A stretch of DNA of 64,000 nucleotides, taken from assembly GCF_047528295.1 (NCBI RefSeq), contig NZ_CP180001.1, forward strand, positions 1,922,001 to 1,986,000. Reading direction: 5' to 3'. Within the stretch, counting starts at the first letter, position 1. Every line of letters begins with the position of its first letter. This document shows, piece by piece, positions 27,020 through 35,220 of the stretch. This DNA comes from Peptacetobacter sp900550335. Lineage in GTDB: Bacteria > Bacillota > Clostridia > Peptostreptococcales > Peptostreptococcaceae. The position numbers and the translations under genes are program-made. The notes below the pieces were generated by a model that saw only the letters and a list, made by a program, of their open reading frames with translations, searched no databases and had not been told where the DNA came from.

Positions 27020-27181
27020 ATGGGACGTTTTAAGAAAATTTATCAACAAGGAACAATTGATGTAATTGAAATTTGGGTTGACACAGAAACAGGAGTAAAC
27101 TATATCTTCCATAGAAATGGAAACGCAGCGGGATTCACTGTTTTAGTCGATAAAGATGGTAAACCTGTTATTACAAAATAA
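27020..27181 (+). CDS. Small DUF6440-type protein
   Basis: A 53-residue protein beginning MGRFKKIYQQGTIDVIEIW and ending VDKDGKPVITK. The pattern of VDTETGVNYIFHRNG followed by a G-rich strand and LVDKDGKP matches the small DUF6440 family of Firmicutes and their mobile elements. The ribosome site AAAGGAGATGA is strong. Function unknown. Confidence 0.7.
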   Translation: MGRFKKIYQQGTIDVIEIWVDTETGVNYIFHRNGNAAGFTVLVDKDGKPVITK

Positions 27182-27219
27182 ATCAATTCAAAATTTGCGA
27201 GTGTAAATAAAAACTGATA

Positions 27220-27296
27220 AAAAGGGAGGATGTATATGCAAACAACGACAATGCAGCTTGACTGCCTGGAGTGTTTTGCATATACTCCTCCCTTTT
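27220..27296 (-). repeat. Minimal copy of the palindromic element, acting as a terminator
   Basis: It starts 9 bp past the stop of the ABC ATPase gene. On the minus strand a 25-bp stem (AAAAGGGAGGAGTATATGCA and its partner) carries the core CTCCAGG, then a bare GCAG-TCAAG-CTGC hairpin, then ATTGTCG. The large apical stem of the other copies is gone, leaving 12 bp between the core halves instead of 51-58. A T6 run follows on the minus strand. Confidence 0.85.
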
Positions 27297-27305
27297 CCCA
27301 GTTTC

Positions 27306-27980
27306 CTATTTATCACTTATAATTTTCCCATCACTAATAGTCACTATTCTATCCGCAGTTTCCGCAATTTCCTGGTTATGAGTTATCATTACAAGTGTCC
27401 GTCCAAAATCATTGACAGTATCTCTAAGCACCTGCATAACCTCCTCAGTTGTCTTGCTATCAAGATTTCCAGTCGGCTCATCAGCAAATATAACTGATGG
27501 TCTATTAGAAAGTGCCCTCGCTATTGCAACCCTCTGCTGCTGCCCACCTGAAAGCTCATTTGGAAACTTCTTAACTTGCTCCTCAAGTCCCATACTTTTG
27601 ATAATACTATCAATATATATTGGATCTTCCTTTGAGCCATCCAAAAGAATTGGCAACACAATATTATCGTACACACTAAGCACAGGAATTAAGTTAAAAC
27701 TCTGGAATATAAATCCAAATTCCTTTCTTCTTATCTTAGAAAGCTCGCTATCACTTAACTTGTATAAATCTTCATCCCCTAGAAAAACTTTCCCATCTGT
27801 AGGCTTATCAAGTCCAGCTATACAGTGAAGAAGTGTACTCTTTCCGGATCCAGATGTCCCTATTATCGCTGTAAATTTTCCATTTTCAATCTCTAAATCT
27901 ATTCCATCTACAGCTTTAACAAGCCTCTCATCTTTTCCGTAGTATTTTTTCAAACCTTCTATCTTTAACGTTTTTTTCAT
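27306..27980 (-). CDS. ABC transporter ATPase, MacB/BceA-type
   Basis: A 224-residue ATPase that drives the FtsX-type permease encoded upstream. Walker A is GTSGSGKST, the signature is LSGGQQQRVAIARAL, Walker B is VIFADEPTG with the family's NLDSKT D-loop. It belongs to the MacB/LolD/BceA group, which work as mechanotransmitters, often against antimicrobial peptides. The gene is separated from the permease by a 187-bp gap containing a LytTR-type direct repeat, so it has its own promoter. The start has GAGATGAGATTTT. Confidence 0.92.
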   Translation of the reverse strand: MKKTLKIEGLKKYYGKDERLVKAVDGIDLEIENGKFTAIIGTSGSGKSTLLHCIAGLDKPTDGKVFLGDEDLYKLSDSELSKIRRKEFGFIFQSFNLIPVLSVYDNIVLPILLDGSKEDPIYIDSIIKSMGLEEQVKKFPNELSGGQQQRVAIARALSNRPSVIFADEPTGNLDSKTTEEVMQVLRDTVNDFGRTLVMITHNQEIAETADRIVTISDGKIISDK

Positions 27981-28101
27981 AAAATCTCATCTCCTCTACA
28001 TTCACCAAATTTCTTTCAATTTTATTTAGTGAATAAAATTTATCTACCATTTATTTACGATTAGATTAACATTTTAAATATTTACCTTCAATATATACTG
28101 C

Positions 28102-28132
28102 TTAAACGGTATAAAAATCGGCACAAATGGCA
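28102..28132 (-). promoter_or_regulatory. LytTR-type direct repeat ahead of the ABC ATPase
   Basis: On the plus strand TTAAACGGTA (28102) and ACAAATGGCA (28123) are two imperfect repeats exactly 21 bp apart. The same pair, with the same period, occurs at 31871 and 34628. LytTR regulators bind such paired direct repeats. Confidence 0.7.
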
Positions 28133-28167
28133 ACATAAAGTCTAAAATCAAATCATTCTATCAAAAT

Positions 28168-30816
28168 TTAATCATCTAAATCTCTAATTCCATCTGCTAT
28201 TTCCTTATTTGCAAATTCTCTATTTGCTAAAGAAACAGCAACTAAACAAGCTATAATTGTAGTTATTACAAACACAAATGCCCCACCAGTTGGGAATGTA
28301 AAGTCCATAAAATGCTCTATTCCAAAGTTTACATACGCATCGTTGTGCCATTTAACCATTTTCAAAAGACTTGCAACAGCTATTGCTATTCCCACAATTG
28401 AGCTAAGTACACCATAAGTTAATGCTTCAAATCTATTCATTTTCTTCATACCTGAAACATCCATTCCAAGTGCTCTCATTGTAAATATCTCTTTTCTTCT
28501 AATTATTAAATTGGCTCTAACTGTGCAGAATATATTTAAAATAGATATAAGCACGATAAGAATTAAGCTTATTATCGCTTCTTTTCTCATTTCCAACTCT
28601 GCCAACCTTTGCTCTTCTTCAAAATCAAATTTATTGCTTATACTAGCAGGTATATTATCCTCAACATAGTCTATCACTTTTTTATTTTCAGACTCAGAGT
28701 TTGTATCTTTTAAATTTATTCCTATATTATTATATGTTTCTTTTCCAAATATAGCCTTCATATTATTCTCTGATGTTATAATCTCTACCCTAGTTGGAAG
28801 CAATCTATCCCCATAACCTAGCCAACTTTCAGATATAAGCGCACCTACTCTGACATTTATTGTTTTTCTCTCAATCTTATCACCATTGTGATAATTTACA
28901 TTTATCGGAATTATATCTCCCACTTTAAGTCCTTTTATAACCTCGTGATATGTATGTGTATCTATAGGATCATAGAAATAATTAAGAACTGCAACATTTA
29001 CATATCCATCTTTTATCTGTTTTATACTATCAAGAGTTCCATCTTTTATATAATCCTTTATTCTTTCGTCAATTGCATCATTAGTATAAAATCTCATGTG
29101 GCTTAAAAGATCTATGTTATCTGTTTCCTTTATTCCATAGTATTTTAAAGCTCTCTTATTTGCATATCCCTTTTTAAGTTCTACATTAGCCTCTCCTTCA
29201 AATCTAGCATTTACAGATTCAACTTCTTTCATTCCTTTTAGATTTTCAACGTATTTCTTATCAATTCCAAAAGTATCTATATCGTTGCTTATTCCAGGAC
29301 TTGCATTTATATCGTATTTATAATATATATCAGTTATATTATTGTCTATTTCTCCCATCATCGAAGTAAATGTGTTCATTATCATATATCCGCCAAGTGC
29401 TATTGAGATAACAGAAATCAATGTTCTGCTTTTTTTAAGAGTTAGATTTCTCATTCCCATGTATCCATATATTCCAAATACTTTCTGTAAAAATCTTCCA
29501 AACACACCCTGTTTTTCTCTTCTCTTATGTGTTGAAATATCTCTAACTGCATTTAAGCTTGATACTCTTCCTATTTTAATAATCGGCGGAATAGTTGCTA
29601 TCACTACAGAAATTAGAGATACAACTACTGTCTGAACTAGTATTCCACTTTCTATGTATAGCTTAGGTTTTATTTTAAGGGCAGTTAAACTAGAATCCTT
29701 AAACACCATTAATCCAACTTTTGAAAATACTATTCCAGCTAATATCCCAAGAATTGTTCCTATTACTGCAATTATAGCTGATTGGTAGATTATCATCATT
29801 CTAACCTTGTTCTTAGTAGCTCCAACTAGTCTAAGTAGGCTGACTTCTCTTATAATTTCTCCCCACATTATGTTAAATATATTAAATATAAGAAGTATTA
29901 CAGTTAGTATTATAATCATATTATTTTTGTCGTACATATTTTCAAGTGAAAACTGTATTTCTGTGAGTTCAGCTATGTAGTTGCTGTTTGGATAGAATGT
30001 AGGTCTTCCTATTCCATTTCTCATAGCAACCTGTTCTACCTTATTTCCAACAGCTATACTTTCTCTAAATGACTTAGCCTTATCAGTTTTAAATTTTACT
30101 ATAGAGTCGTAAGTCACAGCCTCATCTGGAATTATTCTCTGGTTTTTTGTAAATGAAATTCCCTGTAATTCATCGCTGCCATTTCCATAAGTGTACGCTA
30201 TCCGTCGGCTCATCTCTGCACCTACTTCAACAGCTCCTCTTATATTGTCCTCATATTTTCTCTTTACAATTCCTACAACCTTGAATTTTTTCTTTTCTGT
30301 GAATAACTGCTCTTTCCCATTTTTATCTGTATATTCTTTTTTAAGAGTTACAGTTATTTCTTTTCCAAGCTTGTCTTTTATTCCAAAAATTTTTGCTGCT
30401 TCCTCGTCTAACACGATTTCATTGTTGTTTCTGGCTTTTCTCCCAACAAGCTCCTGAGATTTCATAGAGAAATAGTATGGTGCTGAGACATATTTTCCTT
30501 CAAAAGACTTTAGCTCTGTCTTTAGACCATTATCTGTTACTATCTCACCTAAGTTTTGAACATCGTCTATTGCTGAAATATCTTTATCTCCCATTAGTTT
30601 GTTCAACTGATCTAAAGTTATTCCAACGTATTCTGTATGATAACTTCCGTATACTTTTTTCAGTGCATTTGCTTTGTTCATGCTCTGAGAAATTTTTACT
30701 GTGTTTAGCCCAAATATCAGTGCAATCGCAGCAATTACCCCTAAAAACATCATCACAGTTCTATTCTTGTTTTTAGTAAGGTATTTGATTGATAGTTTAG
30801 AATATATATTTTTCAT
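28168..30816 (-). CDS. FtsX-type ABC transporter permease
   Basis: An 882-residue permease with a large extracytoplasmic domain. An N-terminal helix (MMFLGVIAAIALIFG) precedes a MacB-like core domain (about 45-290), then three helices (MIIILTVILLIFNIFNIMW onward, about 295-420), a second helix pair with another outer domain (about 460-760), and three helices at the C-terminus. This is the double-FtsX layout of BceB/YknZ-like or lipid-type exporters. It follows the shorter paralogue by 4 bp, so both are cotranscribed. The ATG has AAGAGGTGAGAAC. Substrate unknown; the context suggests envelope stress. Confidence 0.85.
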   Translation of the reverse strand: MKNIYSKLSIKYLTKNKNRTVMMFLGVIAAIALIFGLNTVKISQSMNKANALKKVYGSYHTEYVGITLDQLNKLMGDKDISAIDDVQNLGEIVTDNGLKTELKSFEGKYVSAPYYFSMKSQELVGRKARNNNEIVLDEEAAKIFGIKDKLGKEITVTLKKEYTDKNGKEQLFTEKKKFKVVGIVKRKYEDNIRGAVEVGAEMSRRIAYTYGNGSDELQGISFTKNQRIIPDEAVTYDSIVKFKTDKAKSFRESIAVGNKVEQVAMRNGIGRPTFYPNSNYIAELTEIQFSLENMYDKNNMIIILTVILLIFNIFNIMWGEIIREVSLLRLVGATKNKVRMMIIYQSAIIAVIGTILGILAGIVFSKVGLMVFKDSSLTALKIKPKLYIESGILVQTVVVSLISVVIATIPPIIKIGRVSSLNAVRDISTHKRREKQGVFGRFLQKVFGIYGYMGMRNLTLKKSRTLISVISIALGGYMIMNTFTSMMGEIDNNITDIYYKYDINASPGISNDIDTFGIDKKYVENLKGMKEVESVNARFEGEANVELKKGYANKRALKYYGIKETDNIDLLSHMRFYTNDAIDERIKDYIKDGTLDSIKQIKDGYVNVAVLNYFYDPIDTHTYHEVIKGLKVGDIIPINVNYHNGDKIERKTINVRVGALISESWLGYGDRLLPTRVEIITSENNMKAIFGKETYNNIGINLKDTNSESENKKVIDYVEDNIPASISNKFDFEEEQRLAELEMRKEAIISLILIVLISILNIFCTVRANLIIRRKEIFTMRALGMDVSGMKKMNRFEALTYGVLSSIVGIAIAVASLLKMVKWHNDAYVNFGIEHFMDFTFPTGGAFVFVITTIIACLVAVSLANREFANKEIADGIRDLDD

Positions 30817-30820
30817 GTTC

Positions 30821-31774
30821 TCACCTCTTTTTTCTTGTGTATACGGCGTAAATTATTTCAACTACAGCCAATATTGCCAGTATTACAATAATTATTTTTC
30901 CTTTATTGCACAATTTTTCTGAATCTCTTTCTATTTCTGATAGTTTATTTATGTATTCACTATTTGGATAGATTTTATCTTTTCCTATTTTGCTTCTAGC
31001 TCCTACCTGCTCTACTTTCTTTTCAAGATTTTTATTTAAGTCAACAGAATTTTCTTTTCCTGTTTTAAATCTTAATATCACATCGTATGTAACAGCTTCA
31101 TCTGGAATTATCTCTTGTCCTTTGTTCCATATAAGACCTTGCACGTTTTCATTACCATTTCCGTAAGTGTAAGCTATCCGTCGATTTGTATTAGACTCGA
31201 TTTTTACATCATCTTTTATATTGTCTTCATATCTTTTCTTTACAAATCCGACAACTTTGAATTTCTTATCCTCTTTAAACGTCTTCTTTTCTCCACTTTT
31301 ATCTGTGTATTCTTTTTCAAGAGTTACATTAATTTCTTTTCCAAGCTCGTCACTTATTCCCAAAATCTTTGCTGCTTCTTCATCTAGTACAATCTCATTG
31401 TTGTTTCTAGCCTGTTTCCCAACAAGCTTTTGAGATTTCATAGCAAAATACTGTGTAGTTGCGTAGTATCTTCCTTCAAATGACTTTAATTCAACTTTTG
31501 AGCCATTATTTGTAGTAATTTCTCCTAAGTTTTGAACGTTGTCGATTCTTTCAATATCTTTTTCTTTAAAAATACTCTGAATCTGTTCCTCAGTTATTCC
31601 AACATATTCTGTATGATAACTTCCGTATACATTTTTTATTTCATCTGCTTCATTTTTACTCTTTGAAATTTTTACCGCATCTACTCCAAGTATTAGTACA
31701 ACCGCTATTAAAGCAAATAAAAACACTATAAGCATTTTATTTTTGGTAAGTTTTTTTAAGTTTGTATTTTTCAT
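30821..31774 (-). CDS. Stand-alone paralogue of the permease's extracytoplasmic domain
   Basis: A 317-residue protein that aligns along its whole length with the first 300 or so residues of the permease encoded directly downstream. Shared blocks include KNVYGSYHTEYVGIT, DNVQNLGEI, ARNNNEIVLDEEAAKI and RRIAYTYGNG. It ends right after the helix that would begin the FtsX module (IIIVILAILAVVEIIYAV), followed by positive residues. So it is a domain held by one helix at each end, with no transport module. It has its own ribosome site (GAGGTGAGAAT) and a LytTR-type repeat upstream. It looks like a real gene rather than a decayed one. Confidence 0.8.
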   Translation of the reverse strand: MKNTNLKKLTKNKMLIVFLFALIAVVLILGVDAVKISKSKNEADEIKNVYGSYHTEYVGITEEQIQSIFKEKDIERIDNVQNLGEITTNNGSKVELKSFEGRYYATTQYFAMKSQKLVGKQARNNNEIVLDEEAAKILGISDELGKEINVTLEKEYTDKSGEKKTFKEDKKFKVVGFVKKRYEDNIKDDVKIESNTNRRIAYTYGNGNENVQGLIWNKGQEIIPDEAVTYDVILRFKTGKENSVDLNKNLEKKVEQVGARSKIGKDKIYPNSEYINKLSEIERDSEKLCNKGKIIIVILAILAVVEIIYAVYTRKKR

Positions 31775-31870
31775 ATTCTCACCTCTTTTTTAGAAAATTT
31801 TTTAGAATTTATTTGTGTGATTGGTTAGTTAAATAATATCATTTTATTTTTTCTATATTCTAAATTTTGT

Positions 31871-31901
31871 CTGAATGGTATAAAAATGTGCCTGAACGGT
31901 A
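31871..31901 (-). promoter_or_regulatory. LytTR-type direct repeat ahead of the paralogue/permease operon
   Basis: CTGAATGGTA (31871) and CTGAACGGTA (31892) repeat with a 21-bp period. It lies 97 bp upstream of the start of the operon and just after the DHHW gene stop. Confidence 0.75.
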
Positions 31902-31904
31902 ATT

Positions 31905-33095
31905 TTATATACCTTTTTTTATCATTTCATTTATCATAGAATCAAATCCCGAACTATTAAACATAAACAATACTATATCTGCATCGCTCTCTTTTATAAT
32001 TTCTGTATAACTTTTTTTGATATCTGTTATATTTCTAGGATCAACTAATTCTGTTTCTTTAAAGAAATCTCTAAATAGCCAAGTAGTCGCTCCTTGCATA
32101 GAATCTCTAATCACCAATATCTTTTTATTCGAAAACGCATCATCATTCTTTATTTTTAATATATTCATCTGTGCTCCACGAGAATATGCTCCTCCATAAT
32201 CCCACTCTTTTTCATGTCTACTCGTAGCGATTACATCTTCTTCTTTAACTTTTTCTCCATTTAAAAAGTATTCAGCATTGTTATTTTTATTTTCTTTAAT
32301 AGTAAAATAATCTGGGTACTCCTTTTCTCTTACAACCATACATATATTTTTGTTATAACTACCCTTAAATTTTTTACTATCCACAGTTATTTCTTTATAC
32401 TTATCGAAAATATTTTTTAAATTTTCTGAACTTACATCCAAATCCATCTCTTCTATAATTCTTTTAAATCCTTCAAATGCCCCTTTACCATTCCAATGGT
32501 GGTCAGTTTTAAAATACATGCTTTCCAATTCTTTTTTACTAAATTTATTCATCATATAGTCATCCATCTCTATATAATTTACAACTTCCTTATTAAGCTT
32601 ATCCTCAAATCCCTTAATATTTTTATCTATACTGCTCGTTTCTACATATTTGGGATAAATATGTTTAAGTACATTAGTTTTATGTGGTGTCATAGCAAAA
32701 TAAACATCTTTACCTTCAATTTTTCCAACCTTAGCCAATTTATTTATAGCATTTGAATATCTATTAAGTCGCTTTTCATTAAATACATTTGGAAACTTTC
32801 CCAAAATCCAGTTGTCATCTACAACATAGTAATTTCCTACTTCTGTCTTATTTAAAATATAGTCTGTAACTGTATTTACACCTATTAAAAAATCTCTAAA
32901 TACAAATTGGTCATTGTAATAGTCTTCATATTCTTTAGAAAATTTTTTGCCCTCTACATTTTCTAAACTCGGTCTTTTGCTCAAAGTTCTATTTTCTACT
33001 GTACTGTATTCTTTATCTGGAAAAGCTATATTAAATACAAAAAATGTAAATATTATAATCAAAAAAGGAATTATTATATATCTATTCTTTTTCAT
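31905..33095 (-). CDS. DHHW-family envelope protein (AlgJ/DltD-like)
   Basis: A 396-residue protein with one N-terminal helix (YIIIPFLIIIFTFFVFNIAF) and a large outer domain. The family motif FKTDHHWNGKGAFEGF lies near residue 195, and LVIRDSMQG near residue 315 carries the serine of an SGNH-like fold. DHHW proteins pair with MBOAT acyltransferases and complete transfer of acyl groups to a cell-surface polymer. The MBOAT gene ends 31 bp upstream, so the two are an operon. The polymer modified here (peptidoglycan, teichoic acid or capsule) cannot be told. Confidence 0.82.
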   Translation of the reverse strand: MKKNRYIIIPFLIIIFTFFVFNIAFPDKEYSTVENRTLSKRPSLENVEGKKFSKEYEDYYNDQFVFRDFLIGVNTVTDYILNKTEVGNYYVVDDNWILGKFPNVFNEKRLNRYSNAINKLAKVGKIEGKDVYFAMTPHKTNVLKHIYPKYVETSSIDKNIKGFEDKLNKEVVNYIEMDDYMMNKFSKKELESMYFKTDHHWNGKGAFEGFKRIIEEMDLDVSSENLKNIFDKYKEITVDSKKFKGSYNKNICMVVREKEYPDYFTIKENKNNNAEYFLNGEKVKEEDVIATSRHEKEWDYGGAYSRGAQMNILKIKNDDAFSNKKILVIRDSMQGATTWLFRDFFKETELVDPRNITDIKKSYTEIIKESDADIVLFMFNSSGFDSMINEMIKKGI

Positions 33096-33126
33096 TTTTC
33101 AATTATTCTCCCTTCAATATTCTTTT

Positions 33127-34551
33127 TTAGAATCTAAAATATAAAAACGGATTGTATGTAGAGCTACAAAGCATTATTGTAGATACTAATACGCACATAC
33201 AAAGGCTTAATCCGTATAAAATCTGTAAACTCTTACTTTCATTTACATTGATTTTTGAATTTATATATTCTTTCGCTCTTTTTACTACTGGAGTTGATAG
33301 TATCATAGCTGCTATTATCACATACCAATAGTCTATGATGTATATGTATAATTGATTACTTGCTATTGGATTGTTTGATAACCCAAACATAACTTTGTAA
33401 AATTCTATTGCATCTCCAATCGTTAAAGATCTAAAGATTACAAACAATAATGTGACTGTAGCTAATACATATACATGTCTGAAAATATTAGACCTTTTTT
33501 CTAGCCATTCATTCAAAAAGGCTCTCTCCATTGCTATTATCAATCCATATAAAAGTCCCCATATTACAAATGTCCATTCTGCTCCATGCCACATTCCTGT
33601 CAAGAACCAGACTACAAATATATTTCTATATATTTTTAACTTCGATACCCTACTTCCACCTAGTGGTATATAAACATAATCTCTAAACCAACTTCCTAAA
33701 GATATGTGCCATCTTCTCCAAAACTCTGAAATACTTTTAGATATATATGGATAATTGAAGTTCTCTAAAAAATCAAATCCAAACATTTTTCCAAGACCAA
33801 TAGCCATATCTGAATATCCACTAAAATCAAAATATATTTGTAATGTATAGCAGATTATCCCCAACCACGATTCCAATACTGATATATTTCCAATAGCTGC
33901 ATTAAACACTCCATCTGCTACAACAGCCAATTGATTAGATAATATGACTTTTTTCCCTAAACCTATACAAAATCTATTTACACCATCAGCAAATTTTTCT
34001 TCTGAATGAGTTCTTTTATTAATTTGGTCTGCCACAGTCTGGTAGCGTACTATAGGTCCTGCTACAAGCTGAGGGAATAATGCAACATAAGTTCCAAAAT
34101 CTATCACACTTTTTTGAGCCTTTGCATCTCCTCTGTAAATATCTATTGTGTATGACATTGTCTGGAATGTATAGAATGATATCCCTATTGGAAGAGGTAA
34201 ATGAAGTAAAGGAATATTTGTATTGAATACAATATTTACATTAGATACTATAAAATCTGCATATTTGAAAAATCCAAGCAAACTAAGATTAATAATCGCC
34301 GAAGATATTACATATCTAAATGCCTTTTTTCTATTTCCTTTATTTAAATTTTCTTCTACTTTCATTCCATGTGTGTAGTCGACAATTGTTGAAAATATCA
34401 TAAGTAAGATATACACAGGCTCTCCCCACGCATAAAAAAGTAAACTCATTATAAAAAGAACTATATTTTTCCACTTATCTTTTGCCCCATAATACATTAA
34501 AAGTGTTATCGGTAAAAATAAAAATATAAAAAGCAAGCTACTAAATACCAT
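33127..34551 (-). CDS. MBOAT-family O-acyltransferase (AlgI/PatA-like)
   Basis: A 474-residue membrane protein with about ten helices. The family histidine lies in VWFLTGMWHGAEWTFVIWG (about residue 322), and the conserved FSGYSDMAIGLGKMFGF and FWRRWHISLGSWFRDY segments are intact. MBOAT proteins carry acyl groups from a cytosolic donor across the membrane, then a partner such as the DHHW protein downstream attaches them to a surface polymer. Length and motifs match AlgI. The start ATG at 34551 has GAGGAGTG. A LytTR-type repeat lies about 80 bp upstream. Confidence 0.9.
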   Translation of the reverse strand: MVFSSLLFIFLFLPITLLMYYGAKDKWKNIVLFIMSLLFYAWGEPVYILLMIFSTIVDYTHGMKVEENLNKGNRKKAFRYVISSAIINLSLLGFFKYADFIVSNVNIVFNTNIPLLHLPLPIGISFYTFQTMSYTIDIYRGDAKAQKSVIDFGTYVALFPQLVAGPIVRYQTVADQINKRTHSEEKFADGVNRFCIGLGKKVILSNQLAVVADGVFNAAIGNISVLESWLGIICYTLQIYFDFSGYSDMAIGLGKMFGFDFLENFNYPYISKSISEFWRRWHISLGSWFRDYVYIPLGGSRVSKLKIYRNIFVVWFLTGMWHGAEWTFVIWGLLYGLIIAMERAFLNEWLEKRSNIFRHVYVLATVTLLFVIFRSLTIGDAIEFYKVMFGLSNNPIASNQLYIYIIDYWYVIIAAMILSTPVVKRAKEYINSKINVNESKSLQILYGLSLCMCVLVSTIMLCSSTYNPFLYFRF

Positions 34552-34627
34552 ATTTATTCACACTCCTCATTTAACTATTCGATAAAATCATATTATCATT
34601 TTATTTTCTTAAATAATTAAATTGTGC

Positions 34628-34658
34628 GCGAATGGTATGAAAATGTGCCTAAACGGTA
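34628..34658 (-). promoter_or_regulatory. LytTR-type direct repeat ahead of the MBOAT/DHHW operon
   Basis: GCGAATGGTA (34628) and CTAAACGGTA (34649) repeat with a 21-bp period, with the same intervening AAAATGTGC as the site at 31871. Confidence 0.75.
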
Positions 34659-34685
34659 AAAAAACTGTATAAAATTCTCTAATTA

Positions 34686-34857
34686 CATACTAAATTCATA
34701 AAAGATTAAACAATAAAAGTTGACTGTAATACAAGATACTTTAACAGTTACACGATTGATCAACATCAAAATTACAAATCTATTCAAAAGTAAAGTGTGG
34801 TTGCTTTATTCTAATATTTCAATAAGTTTACAAACTGTAAGATTTTCAAAAAATTTT
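34686..34857. other. Gap with a possible decayed element end
   Basis: TACTAAATTCATAAAAGATT (34687) resembles the right-end motif of the type A element that begins just beyond (TAGTAAATTTATAAAAGATT at 35151). No gene is supported. A 64-codon ORF here has no ribosome site and no family likeness. Confidence 0.35.
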
Positions 34858-35212
34858 GGAGCTGTTAGTATAACATTGCAACAAGTTTCTTTTATTAGTC
34901 ATAATCTTTTATAAATTTACTAACTAAAAAAGTGGATAAAATCAAAATTTAACAAACTATTGATAGTGTATGTAGCATATGAGTTATATAGACAAAACTC
35001 TTTCGACAATCTGTAGACGCGTGTTTTAACTACAACAAAACTGCTTTTCGCTTACGCGTCGAAGCCTGGAGAAGAGTTTGTCTATATCTCATATGCTTCG
35101 CATAGTGACAAAGTTTTTGGTAAATTTTGATTTATCCACTATTATACAGATAGTAAATTTATAAAAGATTAGCATAATAAAAGGACTGTTGTAATTTATA
35201 CAACAGCCCCTC
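34858..35212 (-). repeat. Long nested palindromic element, type A, copy 2
   Basis: It starts 8 bp past the kinase gene stop with a terminator-like hairpin (GGGCTGTTG...CAACAGTCC). The end motif AATCTTTTATAAATTTA is at 34903. Inner arms GCATATGAGTTATATAGAC pair with their partner near 35080-35100. The apex is a GACGCGT/ACGCGTC stem. The core is CGACAAT (35004) and CCTGGAG (35065). Its inner arms are very close to those of copies 1 and 3. Confidence 0.85.
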
Positions 35213-35220
35213 CATTTCCA

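Noticed and set aside
28888..31433. Several plus-strand ORFs across the transporter genes
   Set aside because: They are antisense shadows with low-complexity, hydrophobic translations and no ribosome sites.
30821..31774. The short permease-like gene as a pseudogene
   Set aside because: The frame is intact, it has a good ribosome site and upstream control site, and it ends after a helix with positive residues rather than within a domain.
34720..34914. A 64-codon ORF considered as a signal-peptide precursor for the kinase
   Set aside because: No ribosome site, no leader or cysteine pattern, and it runs into the palindromic element.
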